DNA from: CAXTTV01 sp964247295
GTDB lineage: Bacteria > Chloroflexota > Ktedonobacteria > Ktedonobacterales > Ktedonobacteraceae
Reading direction: 5' to 3'
DNA: 30,524 bases
Assembly (NCBI GenBank): GCA_964247295.1
Contig: CAXTTV010000034.1
Span: 1-30,524 of the forward strand
Below, piece by piece: positions 7,609-15,466 of this stretch. The notes under the pieces are model-generated. The model was not told the DNA's origin and searched no databases. It saw only the letters and a list, made by a program, of their open reading frames with translations. The first letter of the stretch is position 1. Each line of letters opens with the position of its first letter. A program made the translations under genes and the position numbers.

Positions 7609-8439
7609 TTAGCCGTTGCGCTTCAATTTTCCGGTGCGTTTGGCATACATCTCAGCCTGCCGGAAAATGAAAATGCTTAGCGGGATACTCACAATTCCAG
7701 TGACAATTAAGGGCCAGGTATAGGACCAGATCTCTCCAGACCAGATCACTTGATTACGTAATACGCCTGCTCTCAACCCGTCAAGTACATAAGTCGCAGG
7801 AGAGATCTTTGCGAGCGGCTGCATCCAACCGGGCAATACCTCAACGGGATAGTAGACTCCCGAGACCAGCAATAACACTGCCCGGACGATAAAGGACATC
7901 TGTGAGCCCTTTTCGGTATAGAGCAACGGTAGTACTGCTGCCATAATCCCAAAGCCAATAAACGAGACACTTCCCATCAAAAGCATAAAGATCGCGGTTA
8001 AATAGTTGGCATGGCTGAGATCTAACTTAAAAAAAGCCGCGACAACAATCAATTGCAAGAACGTAAAGAGAAGGCCATGGGCAATCGCGTACCAGCAACT
8101 CCCAATCAGATGGGTGAAGCGCGAGATCGGAGCCATAAAGGTATGCTCGATTGTGCCTTCCCAACGCTCAATGTTGATCATATCTGTGACGCCCTCGAAG
8201 GTCACACTGAGATACGACCAGACAGCGGTACCGATCAACAGGTACAATGTGAGATAGCTGGTATTGATCCGATCGTGGGTTATAAGCCCGGCGCTGGCTC
8301 CAATATATGTAACGCTCATAGAATTCAATATATTGTATATAAGCCAAACGACTTCCCAACCCCAGTAGCGCTTCGTTAGATTCCAGTTACGCTCGAAAAA
8401 TGCGTAGGTAGCTCTTCCCTGATGGATAAGTGATGACAT
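7609..8439 (-). CDS. ABC-2 type transporter permease
   Basis: A 276-residue membrane protein with about six helices and the ABC-2 permease landmarks: an N-terminal region (FERNWNLTKRYWGWEVVW) before the first helix, the long central helices, and near the end YYPVEVLPGWMQPLAKISPATYVLDGLR, a conserved stretch of drug/polysaccharide exporters of the DrrB/NodJ type. It forms the membrane channel for the ATPase encoded five bases upstream on the same strand. The pair resembles DrrAB-like exporters for antibiotics, lipids or peptides. The substrate is not readable, but a small-peptide gene (9573-9743) lies directly upstream of the ATPase gene and is a conceivable cargo or regulator. Confidence 0.9.
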   Translation of the reverse strand: MSSLIHQGRATYAFFERNWNLTKRYWGWEVVWLIYNILNSMSVTYIGASAGLITHDRINTSYLTLYLLIGTAVWSYLSVTFEGVTDMINIERWEGTIEHTFMAPISRFTHLIGSCWYAIAHGLLFTFLQLIVVAAFFKLDLSHANYLTAIFMLLMGSVSFIGFGIMAAVLPLLYTEKGSQMSFIVRAVLLLVSGVYYPVEVLPGWMQPLAKISPATYVLDGLRAGVLRNQVIWSGEIWSYTWPLIVTGIVSIPLSIFIFRQAEMYAKRTGKLKRNG

Positions 8440-8444
8440 GGGTT

Positions 8445-9392
8445 TTATTCTTCTTCCTGGCGTTGGGCCTCCAAAGCCTCAAAGGCTTTTTCCCAACTTC
8501 CGTACTTTTCAAGATCCTCCTCTGTAATTTTGTGAGAGGCGGTATAGTGCATGAAAACCTCATTCATACTGACCGTTTCAGCGTCGCTGCGTCCCATCAG
8601 AGTGGCGATCCCACGCTTCAGTTCCTCTACTTCCCCGAGCGCAACAATCTTACCTTTGTCGATGATCGCCACACGGTCGCACAATGCTTCGGCCTCGTCC
8701 ATATCATGTGTAGTGATCAAGATAGTGGCGTCATGCCCGTCACGCAACTCTTTGACAAAGCTCTGCACGTCGATCTTGGAGCGCGGGTCCAGGCCTGTTG
8801 TAGGCTCGTCCAACAGTAGGATGATCGGCGCGGTGAGAAAAGCTCTGGCGATCGCGACTTTCTGCTGCATTCCCCGCGACATATTCTCCAGCGGCTGCTG
8901 CACCCGATCTTTAGAGATGCCAAGCCGCATAAGGATCTCGTTGATCCTGTCTCGGGCCTCTTTGGCCGGCATGTTGTAGAGCCGGGCGGCATACAGCAGG
9001 TTCTCCATCGGTGAAAGCTTTTTGAAGAATGAGGCTTCAACGCTGACGCGGTTGATCAACTTCTGAACCATCCGCTCATCTTTGAGGATATCGTAGCCAA
9101 AGATCTTGACTTCGCCCCGATCAGGGATCAGCAGGGTGGAAAGAATACGGATCAAAGTAGATTTCCCGGATCCATTAGCTCCGAGAATCCCGAAGATCTC
9201 CCGCCGCTGAATATTCAGATTGATATCATCAAGGGCCGAGACAACTTTTTTCTCCTCGACCTTGCGGCCCGGCCAGCGCAGCAACGGTTGCGATTTTTTA
9301 AAGATTTTGAAGATGTGCTTCAAAACAACGGCTTCTGTCTGTTCATCTATAACAACCTCTCCTATGAGAGCGTTCTCTATCCGCATTGCCAT
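8445..9392 (-). CDS. ABC transporter ATP-binding protein (DrrA-like)
   Basis: The 315-residue ATPase has Walker A GANGSGKST (71-79), a signature loop MSRGMQQK in place of the common LSGGQ, Walker B ILLLDEPTTGLDP, and the H-loop TTHDMDEAE. This arrangement is typical of the DrrA/CcmA class serving ABC-2 permeases. The N terminus carries about 20 extra residues before the first strand, and the C-terminal 60 residues after the nucleotide-binding domain form an acidic regulatory tail (EKAFEALEAQRQEEE). The ATG at 9392 has AAAGGAGAA eight bases upstream. It is the first gene of a two-gene operon with the permease. I see no clear promoter in 9393-9500, so it may use one I cannot recognise or depend on read-through from the peptide gene upstream. 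Confidence 0.93.
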   Translation of the reverse strand: MAMRIENALIGEVVIDEQTEAVVLKHIFKIFKKSQPLLRWPGRKVEEKKVVSALDDINLNIQRREIFGILGANGSGKSTLIRILSTLLIPDRGEVKIFGYDILKDERMVQKLINRVSVEASFFKKLSPMENLLYAARLYNMPAKEARDRINEILMRLGISKDRVQQPLENMSRGMQQKVAIARAFLTAPIILLLDEPTTGLDPRSKIDVQSFVKELRDGHDATILITTHDMDEAEALCDRVAIIDKGKIVALGEVEELKRGIATLMGRSDAETVSMNEVFMHYTASHKITEEDLEKYGSWEKAFEALEAQRQEEE

Positions 9393-9502
9393 TGTTTATT
9401 TTCTCCTTTACTTACTTCTCGTACTCTCGATACAGGGTTCAACAGGCACCGCTCACGTCTTCTCTCTCTTTCTGTTCAAAGGGGTGGTACAAAAATGCTC
9501 AC

Positions 9503-9542
9503 AAAAAAAGACCGTGGGCTGGATTTTTCCAATGCCCACGGT
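9503..9542 (-). terminator. Rho-independent terminator of the small-peptide gene
   Basis: Read on the minus strand, ACCGTGGGC and GCCCACGGT form a perfect 9-bp stem with a 14-base loop, followed at once by CTTTTTTT. It lies about 30 bases after the stop of the 56-codon gene and before the ABC operon. Confidence 0.88.
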
Positions 9543-9557
9543 CGAGGTCTGTCTCTA

Positions 9558-9583
9558 CGACACCTCTCTTTTTTATGGTGTCG
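9558..9583 (-). other. Hairpin spanning the peptide stop codon
   Basis: CGACACC and GGTGTCG form a perfect 7-bp stem around a 12-base A-rich loop that holds the TAA stop of the peptide gene. It stands just ahead of the terminator and could stabilise the 3' end of the short mRNA. Confidence 0.45.
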
Positions 9584-9743
9584 GGGGATCGCCTCTGAAA
9601 ATGGGCACACTGTTCCCGTTGTTGCCAACCATGCCAACAAAAGTGGGCAATCCAGCGCCGGAGAAAATGGGCAGAGCAAGGCAACGTCCGATTACGGGAA
9701 GATGCCAAAACCGGGTGGTCTGAGTGGTGTCGCCAATACTCAT
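9573..9743 (-). CDS. 56-residue peptide of unknown function
   Basis: The ORF MSIGDTTQ ... DPPTP encodes 56 residues and starts at an ATG with a strong AAAGGAG nine bases upstream. It is flanked by a near-consensus promoter (9843-9872), a leader hairpin and a strong terminator, so I regard it as a real, probably well-expressed gene. I recognise no family. The peptide is rich in Gly, Pro and Phe and shows a repeated pattern: LPVIG (15-19), LPIFSG (24-29), LPTFVG (32-37) and VPIFRG (46-51). It has one cysteine (C21), no clear signal peptide and no evident leader cleavage site. The next genes downstream on the same strand encode an ABC-2 exporter, so an exported peptide is possible. It could equally be an intracellular structural peptide, or the transcript could act mainly as RNA. 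Confidence 0.6.
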   Translation of the reverse strand: MSIGDTTQTTRFWHLPVIGRCLALPIFSGAGLPTFVGMVGNNGNSVPIFRGDPPTP

Positions 9744-9780
9744 GTCGTATTCTCCTTTCAAAAATTTCGAGGCATAAAAC

Positions 9781-9807
9781 GACGCTCACCGTTAAACGGG
9801 AGGCGTC
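9781..9807 (-). promoter_or_regulatory. Leader hairpin of the small-peptide transcript
   Basis: On the minus strand GACGC ... GCGTC encloses CCGTT-T-AACGG, a two-part stem separated by a three-base internal loop on each side. It lies between the predicted start of transcription and the ribosome site. Confidence 0.5.
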
Positions 9808-9842
9808 TCTGTATTTTCCTATGACCTATCTTATCCTCTTCG

Positions 9843-9872
9843 AGTATAAGACATCAGACATTTCTTTGTCAA
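9843..9872 (-). promoter_or_regulatory. Strong sigma-70-type promoter of the small-peptide gene
   Basis: On the minus strand TTGACA (9872-9867, perfect), an 18-bp spacer, then TATACT (9848-9843, five of six). Predicted start near 9836. It is the closest match to consensus that I found in the window. Confidence 0.75.
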
Positions 9873-9876
9873 GGGC

Positions 9877-9919
9877 AAAGTGATCTAAAACCACACCAGA
9901 AGCCAGTCCAGATCACTTT
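9877..9919. repeat. 10-bp perfect inverted repeat
   Basis: AAAGTGATCT (9877-9886) and AGATCACTTT (9910-9919) are separated by 23 bases. The repeat lies just upstream of the small-peptide promoter and just after the 130-residue hypothetical gene. It could be an operator or a weak terminator for that gene; no T run follows on the minus strand. Confidence 0.5.
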
Positions 9920-9962
9920 TACACACTTTTTTTTCAACAAAAATAGATATGGAGATGCTTTT

Positions 9963-10355
9963 TTATCCCTGCGATTCCGTTGGAACTTTGCTCTGCAACT
10001 CGGGCACGCGTCCCTGAGAGAGTTCTTTAGCCCATTCCTGGTGCAAATCAATCGCGTCATCTAGTGTTTCGCTGCTCCGCTCAACAAGCAGCAAACGAAT
10101 TAATGTAAGATTGTTCTGCTGGGGGTATACAGCGGTAACCCAACCCCGCCCCATATGACGATCATCGTACGTTGCCAGTACATAGAATTTTCCGTTGGGT
10201 GCGATAACTTGATGGCGCGCGAAATCCAACGTTTGAAGCCTCATAGGACCGGCACCAGCAACTTCCAATCCCCGATCATCTTCCACAGTTTCGACGGGAG
10301 CTAACATATCGCTCCTCAAATCTTCTTCAAATGCCTCTGTATTATTGTCCAACAT
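9963..10355 (-). CDS. Hypothetical protein, 130 residues
   Basis: I do not recognise this family. The product has an acidic N-terminal third (EAFEEDLRSD, VETVEDD), a central region with several predicted strands (QVIAPNGKFYVLATYDDRH and GWVTAVYPQQNNLTLIRLLLVE), and a helical, charged end (TLDDAIDLHQEWAKEL). No signal peptide, membrane helix or metal motif is seen, so it is probably cytoplasmic. I choose the ATG at 10355 because GAGAGGAA precedes it and because the predicted promoter (10440-10468) would place the RNA start downstream of the alternative ATG at 10439, which has no ribosome site. It follows the transglutaminase gene on the same strand, about 120 bases after its stop, and may be partly co-transcribed with it. 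Confidence 0.6.
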   Translation of the reverse strand: MLDNNTEAFEEDLRSDMLAPVETVEDDRGLEVAGAGPMRLQTLDFARHQVIAPNGKFYVLATYDDRHMGRGWVTAVYPQQNNLTLIRLLLVERSSETLDDAIDLHQEWAKELSQGRVPELQSKVPTESQG

Positions 10356-10439
10356 ACATACTTCCTCTCCCGGTATAAGGTGGCTTGTGACGGAACGCTC
10401 TGCTCTATCCAGAAGTTTTTTCTGAGCATCCCGCCACAT

Positions 10440-10468
10440 AGTGTACGCAAACCTGAGGCTGCGGTCAA
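10440..10468 (-). promoter_or_regulatory. Putative promoter of the 130-residue hypothetical gene
   Basis: On the minus strand TTGACC (10468-10463), 17-bp spacer, TACACT (10445-10440). It lies just after the transglutaminase stop codon and gives a leader of about 80 bases. Confidence 0.5.
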
Positions 10469-10477
10469 GCCGCGCGA

Positions 10478-12961
10478 TTATTCACGATCGTCCAGAGACT
10501 CTTCCCGAAGATCCTGTGTGGATCTCCGACTGGGTTTCAGGCTGCTCCACCAACTATGGATATTTTTGATACCTTTACGTGGAAAATCCAATAGGAAAGA
10601 AGGGTGACGCGCCAGATCCTTAAACAACCCGGTCTGCATACGCTGCCAGAGCCCTGGCAGCTCGTCGATCTCTCCGGTCTTACGTGGGTGTTCCAGGCTC
10701 TCGGGATCTGCCCATAACTCCCTGACATAGATGTCTCCAAACCGTTCTAATGAGACGGCCTGACTCTTGCTGACCTGCGCCAGATCCTGTAACGATTCAT
10801 AAGGGGTCTGAGATCTCGCTGGCCTCAAACCTACCCATTCGGAGAGTAAGCAGATGCGGCCATAGATGCGCGCCGATAAACGCTGTCCCCGGAAAAGTCG
10901 ACTCCACCAAAGGGCAAACACCACCAGACCTATCAAAGCCAGCAACAAAAGCCATCCAAGGAACGTCCCTGCTATTCCTACAGGCGAGACCTGTGAATGG
11001 TTTGCACCCGTGGTCGCGTTACTAGCTGACTCGGGTTGATCCAGCCCACGATTGATGCGTCGGGCCTGGGGCGCGGCGGCAGATCCGCCCGTACTGCTGG
11101 AGTTTGTACCACTGGCTGTGCCAAATTGATTTGGCTGCGGACGCGAAAAGTCCGAAAAACTGGCTGAGGGTTCAAAATTGATCCATCCATACCCCCCGAA
11201 GTAGATCTGCACCCAGGCATGGGCATCCGCTCCACGAATCACCCAGTCGTGTTTCTGTGGATCTTGTGTCCCGTGAGTATACCCAATCACTACTCTAGCC
11301 GGTATCCCCAGCTCACGCGCCATCACAACCATCGACGAGGCAAAGTAGTTACAATAGCCCTGATGGCCGCTTCTAAACAGAAACCACGAGACTCCCTCTT
11401 CTCCCGCCGGTAGATTGATATTCACATTATATGCGTAATGGCTACGTAGATAAGCCTCTAGCGCTATGGTTTTCGCGTACATGGTATTCCGATTAGCGGT
11501 CACTTGCTTTGTCAGCAGTCCGATATTCGGGTCCAGATTCTTAGGTAGTTGGGTATAGGTACGGACAACATTGGGATCATAGTAGCTAATTGGCAGTGCT
11601 CCCTCAAAGTTACTGGGGAACTTGGGTGAGTCGGCTGGCATTGGAACAGCTTGCAGACTTTTCTCATCAGCCGAAGATACATATGAAGTGACAGTATAGA
11701 TATTACCAGCGGCCATCGGCCCGTTGGTACGAACCCAGGAGATCGACTCCCCTGTTGCATTCAAGGAAAGCACTTGAGCATCCTGCCCGAGCGAACTGAT
11801 CTGAGGCGATCCAAGGATATAAGGGTTCTGCTCATTTGGTGGGTTCACTACATTCACCGTCTGCTTTATTTGATGAGCAACATTGGTGACTGCGGGTAAA
11901 ATCGTATCCTTTTTAATAACCTGAGAGGAGGTTGGGCTGATCCTCCACGTACGACCATCGTAGGCATCATAGCTAAGGGAGTTAAGATACTGAGATCCAT
12001 CATCGGTTTTGACGCGAAACACAATTTCTTGCGTTAAATTGGGATTTCCCCCCAACGTCAGGGTATCGCGGAAACTCCCATGGTTGGCAGCACTCACCCC
12101 GCCATTGATCGCGACAACTCGATTAAAATTATCAATCACAGCTTGCCAGGTGCCGGTATTCCAGATCTGCGCCATGTCTTCATTGATATACCCCCACGGC
12201 ATAACCCATGAGAAAATAACAATGCCCAGAGAGATCAGGGCCCCCGCCTGCATAAAATCCCAGCCCAGATCATCCGAGAACCGAAGTCTCTGGTTACGCC
12301 AATGCTGAAGAGAGTCATAGAGATGGAAGCGCAAAACCAACAAAAGCGAGGCGACCAGAAACACAATTAAGAACACAACATAGCCGCTGGGAATAAAGCT
12401 CAGATTGATCAAGAGAATGGTAGCGTTCGCGAAAATCATGATCCAGGGCAACCGGAACCGATACACCAGCCAGGCACTACTATACGCCATTAAAAAGATC
12501 AGGGCTGCGATCAGGAACAGAAAGGTAGCATCATCAGTATTCGTGCCTCCATTGAAGGCCAGATCGATCCAGGCCCGCATATTGACAATTACCCTGGGAA
12601 CACTACCATTATAGAATGCTCCCGCCGTCTGCCACATTGTCAACAGCAACGCGAAAACAATGACCATGCAATGGACAGCAATCGACGGCAGCCGCCGCTG
12701 TTTGGCAGTAAGTACCCCAATGAGAAGCCCAAGGCCCCCGGTCAGTGAGAGCACCTCCATATGCTCAACCCAGCCGGCAGCCTGAACACACCAGATCGTA
12801 GTGTACATAATGACCAGCAGCAAAAAGAGCGAGAACCAGCCTTCAGCAAGACCCAGGCGGAATGGTGGCAACGCTTTGCGAGGCTGTGGGGCCTTTTTAT
12901 CTCCTCCACGAGTCGACCTATCCAAAATTTTAGAGAGCCTTTCAATACTCGCTTCTTGCAT
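10478..12961 (-). CDS. Membrane-anchored transglutaminase-like protein (TgpA type)
   Basis: An 827-residue protein with about six membrane helices in the first 250 residues (DUF3488-type), an extracytoplasmic transglutaminase core, a Ser/Thr/Ala-rich linker, a last membrane helix near 690-710 and a cytoplasmic tail rich in charged residues. The core has the catalytic cysteine C537 in GYCNYFASS and the histidine H581 in DAHAWVQIYFGGYGW. The third catalytic position, 16 residues later, is E597 (NFEPS) where the Pseudomonas protein has Asp. Relatives are essential inner-membrane enzymes of unknown substrate, thought to act on cell-envelope proteins. The ATG at 12961 follows GGAGGTGA, which is built from the last codons of the DUF58 gene, with only four bases between the genes. 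It is the third gene of the MoxR-DUF58-transglutaminase operon. Confidence 0.92.
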   Translation of the reverse strand: MQEASIERLSKILDRSTRGGDKKAPQPRKALPPFRLGLAEGWFSLFLLLVIMYTTIWCVQAAGWVEHMEVLSLTGGLGLLIGVLTAKQRRLPSIAVHCMVIVFALLLTMWQTAGAFYNGSVPRVIVNMRAWIDLAFNGGTNTDDATFLFLIAALIFLMAYSSAWLVYRFRLPWIMIFANATILLINLSFIPSGYVVFLIVFLVASLLLVLRFHLYDSLQHWRNQRLRFSDDLGWDFMQAGALISLGIVIFSWVMPWGYINEDMAQIWNTGTWQAVIDNFNRVVAINGGVSAANHGSFRDTLTLGGNPNLTQEIVFRVKTDDGSQYLNSLSYDAYDGRTWRISPTSSQVIKKDTILPAVTNVAHQIKQTVNVVNPPNEQNPYILGSPQISSLGQDAQVLSLNATGESISWVRTNGPMAAGNIYTVTSYVSSADEKSLQAVPMPADSPKFPSNFEGALPISYYDPNVVRTYTQLPKNLDPNIGLLTKQVTANRNTMYAKTIALEAYLRSHYAYNVNINLPAGEEGVSWFLFRSGHQGYCNYFASSMVVMARELGIPARVVIGYTHGTQDPQKHDWVIRGADAHAWVQIYFGGYGWINFEPSASFSDFSRPQPNQFGTASGTNSSSTGGSAAAPQARRINRGLDQPESASNATTGANHSQVSPVGIAGTFLGWLLLLALIGLVVFALWWSRLFRGQRLSARIYGRICLLSEWVGLRPARSQTPYESLQDLAQVSKSQAVSLERFGDIYVRELWADPESLEHPRKTGEIDELPGLWQRMQTGLFKDLARHPSFLLDFPRKGIKNIHSWWSSLKPSRRSTQDLREESLDDRE

Positions 12962-12965
12962 TCCC

Positions 12966-14177
12966 TCACCTCCGTCTAGAGTAACGATCTTGGGGTCCGC
13001 GCTCCAGTACTTCTGTTAAAGGATCTCCCGCACGTACCCGCAGAACCGGGATACCCGCGCCCTCCAGAAAAGCTAGCGTATCCTCGTCGTCTGGTTCCTT
13101 GTTAAATGAGGCTGCATCCAGCCCGATTACCGCGACCTGGACACCTCGACGAATCAGATGGCGAACACCATCATGCCAGTCCCGAGAGATTGAAGGGGTG
13201 ATAATAAAGATGACGGTATTGCGGCTAAAATTAAAGGCTTCCAGAGCCAGAGCCTCTTTGAGATCTGGCCCATCCCCCTCTTCAACTACCGCTAACAACT
13301 CCAGCACCCGCTCTATCTGTCGATTGCCACGATCGAGAGAGAGATATTCTCGCTTCTGACCATTGATAATCATACCTAAAGATAGATCCTGGTGCAGCAG
13401 GTACGTAGCGATTGAGCCAGCAATGGTCACACCATACTCAACAGTAGACTCTTCACCCCTGCCCGCCTGTTGATCGGTATGCAGATCAAGAAAAATCCAG
13501 GCATCCATGGCCGGGTCCAGGTCAAACTCTTTGACCATAAGTTTATTATAGTGCGCGCTGGAACGCCAGTGTATGCGGTTCAATGAGTCGCCACTGACGT
13601 ATTCTCGTATAGTTGTCGCGTTGGTCGTCGTCTGCCAGGCCCTCCGAGAAACGCGACCTCGACCCGGCAGGCCACCGGTGAAAAGCAAAAATTGCGTGAT
13701 TGGCAGGATGCGCGGCAATATAAGAATCTCCCGCTGCCCCGTCAATGTGCGCTCGCGCCTGAACATCCCAAAAGGATCTCCGCTGGTCGCACTCACAGGT
13801 CCCAGTTGAAAACGGCCCCGTTGCTTGCAGACGGTTCGCGCACGCCAGCTCATGCGCTTACGCCCTCCAAGACTGGCGACATACCCGGCTCGATGACCGG
13901 GTAGGGTCGACCCATCCACAATCTGCACCCAGAGTTTAGGAACCGAGCTGGTGTTGTCCAACATTAAACGCTCATCAAAGGTTTCTCCCACCTGAACCCG
14001 TCCACCAGTCGCACTTCGCCGAAAAATCAGGCTACGCAGGCTGTATCGAGTCCACACCCAGGAGAGGAGAAACAGGATCATCAGGACATAGGTCATCAGG
14101 TAGAGAACCCGCCAGCCACTGCTAAAAGAGAACAGGGCCAGAATGATAATTAAAAGCAGAACCTGCCAGGGCCGCAT
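12966..14177 (-). CDS. DUF58 domain protein
   Basis: The 403-residue protein begins with two membrane helices (WQVLLLIIILALFSF and LMTYVLMILFLLSWVW), then a soluble region with the DUF58 signature REYVSGDSLNRIHWRSSAH, followed by MVKEFDLDPAMDAWIFLDLHTD, a von Willebrand A-like strand whose metal site is degenerate (D-L-H-T-D rather than D-x-S-x-S). DUF58 proteins are found beside MoxR ATPases, which are thought to remodel or load metal into vWA-type partners. The start at 14177 (MRPWQ) is four bases past the MoxR stop, and the purine-rich end of moxR (GGAGGGAAAGGGCGG) serves as ribosome site. An ATG at 14276 in the same frame would overlap moxR by about 95 bases and put a basic, cysteine-bearing tail before the first helix; I reject it. 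Confidence 0.92.
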   Translation of the reverse strand: MRPWQVLLLIIILALFSFSSGWRVLYLMTYVLMILFLLSWVWTRYSLRSLIFRRSATGGRVQVGETFDERLMLDNTSSVPKLWVQIVDGSTLPGHRAGYVASLGGRKRMSWRARTVCKQRGRFQLGPVSATSGDPFGMFRRERTLTGQREILILPRILPITQFLLFTGGLPGRGRVSRRAWQTTTNATTIREYVSGDSLNRIHWRSSAHYNKLMVKEFDLDPAMDAWIFLDLHTDQQAGRGEESTVEYGVTIAGSIATYLLHQDLSLGMIINGQKREYLSLDRGNRQIERVLELLAVVEEGDGPDLKEALALEAFNFSRNTVIFIITPSISRDWHDGVRHLIRRGVQVAVIGLDAASFNKEPDDEDTLAFLEGAGIPVLRVRAGDPLTEVLERGPQDRYSRRR

Positions 14178-14181
14178 ACAT

Positions 14182-15153
14182 TTACCGCCCTTTCCCTCCA
14201 CCGACCCAGGCACCTGGGACCGGCACGCTTTGTAAGATCTCGTCCAGCAACGCTTGCGAAGTGATACCACGCACACGCGCCTCCGGCTTTACAATAATTC
14301 GGTGGGCCAATGTTGGTCTCGCTAATAATTTCACGTCATCAGGTATCGCGTACCCACGCCCCTGGATGGCCGCCATCGCCTGAACCGCGCGGAAAAGCGC
14401 AAGCGAGCCTCGGGGACTGGCACCAAGATAGATGCTTGAGTGATTGCGCGTCGCTGTCGCCAACATTACAATATACTCCCGTATTGACGGATCAACATGT
14501 ACAGCACGCACTTGCTGCTGAATAAGCACCAGATCTTCAGCCGTCATAATCTGAGTGAGATCGTCCAGCGGATGATGATGCTGGTGACTATTGAGAATAT
14601 TAATCTCGTCGGCAGGCTTAGGATACCCCAGGCTGATATTCATCATAAAGCGATCAAGTTGAGCTTCAGGCAAAGGGAATGTCCCTTCATATTCAATGGG
14701 GTTCTGGGTTGCCATCACCATGAAGGGCTTCGGCAAACCATACGTCACACCATCTACTGTAATCTGCCCCTCTTCCATTGCTTCCAATAAAGCTGACTGC
14801 GTTTTAGGAGTCGCACGATTCACTTCGTCCGCTAGCACAATCTGCGCCATTACTGGACCGGGTCGGAACTCGAAGTTCCCATTCTTCTGATTATAAATAG
14901 AAACACCGGTCACATCTGTTGGTAAAAGATCCGGTGTAAATTGAATACGCTTAAAGCTACATCCAATAGACCGGGCAATAGATTTGGTAAGTACGGTCTT
15001 GCCGACGCCCGGTACATCTTCAATCAATACATGTCCACTACAAATCACAGCAATCAAACTAAAGCTGACTGGCTCGGCCTTGCCAACAATTACACGTTCA
15101 ACATTAGAGATCACTCGCTGGACAGCGGTTGCTAAATCCTGCACTGACTGCAT
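14182..15153 (-). CDS. MoxR-family AAA+ ATPase
   Basis: The 323-residue ATPase has Walker A GVGKT (49-53) in IEDVPGVGKTVLTKS, Walker B IVLADEVNRA, the sensor 1 stretch ATQNPIEYEGTFPLPEAQLDRF and a C-terminal lid domain with SPRGSLALFRAVQA, all typical of the MRP subgroup of MoxR. These enzymes act as chaperones for vWA-domain partners, here most likely the DUF58 protein encoded immediately downstream. It is the first gene of the three-gene operon, four bases from DUF58. The ATG at 15153 has AGGGGAAA upstream. Its promoter must lie in 15154-15466 but I could not place it with confidence. Confidence 0.94.
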   Translation of the reverse strand: MQSVQDLATAVQRVISNVERVIVGKAEPVSFSLIAVICSGHVLIEDVPGVGKTVLTKSIARSIGCSFKRIQFTPDLLPTDVTGVSIYNQKNGNFEFRPGPVMAQIVLADEVNRATPKTQSALLEAMEEGQITVDGVTYGLPKPFMVMATQNPIEYEGTFPLPEAQLDRFMMNISLGYPKPADEINILNSHQHHHPLDDLTQIMTAEDLVLIQQQVRAVHVDPSIREYIVMLATATRNHSSIYLGASPRGSLALFRAVQAMAAIQGRGYAIPDDVKLLARPTLAHRIIVKPEARVRGITSQALLDEILQSVPVPGAWVGGGKGR

Positions 15154-15466
15154 GTATTTCCCCTATTCTAAATATCTCATTAAGGTTGGCTCCCTCTGGA
15201 AGCGGCTAGTGAACTATATATGTATACGCTTTCGCTGCCCTTTTGTTTTTGCACTTTCGGACTTTTTGGTGCACATCTTCATTATCAAAAATGGCTCGGA
15301 TATAGGATTTCTATGAACGACTACAGGAAAATCTACGGGGAAACGTCTCTTTCTGGTGTGCTAACAGATTACCATAGATCAGGGTTTTCGACAATTACCC
15401 TCTGCTCTTTCCCAGGGCTCTTTCCAGATCCCGCCCTCTGTACGCGCCTGAGGCTTATATGTTATT
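15154..15466. other. Divergent intergenic region, no gene seen
   Basis: These 313 bases separate the minus-strand moxR operon from the plus-strand acylphosphatase gene, so two promoters are expected. I see AT-rich candidates such as TATACATATATAG (minus strand, near 15220) and TATATGTTATTATG (plus strand, near 15457) but no pair of boxes that I would defend. A small AGGGT/ACCCT inverted repeat lies near 15381-15401. There is no RNA gene that I can recognise. Confidence 0.4.

Noticed and set aside
9490..9720. Plus-strand ORFs running antisense to the 56-residue peptide gene
   Set aside because: They lack ribosome sites and promoters, and the terminator and promoter signals all point to the minus strand.
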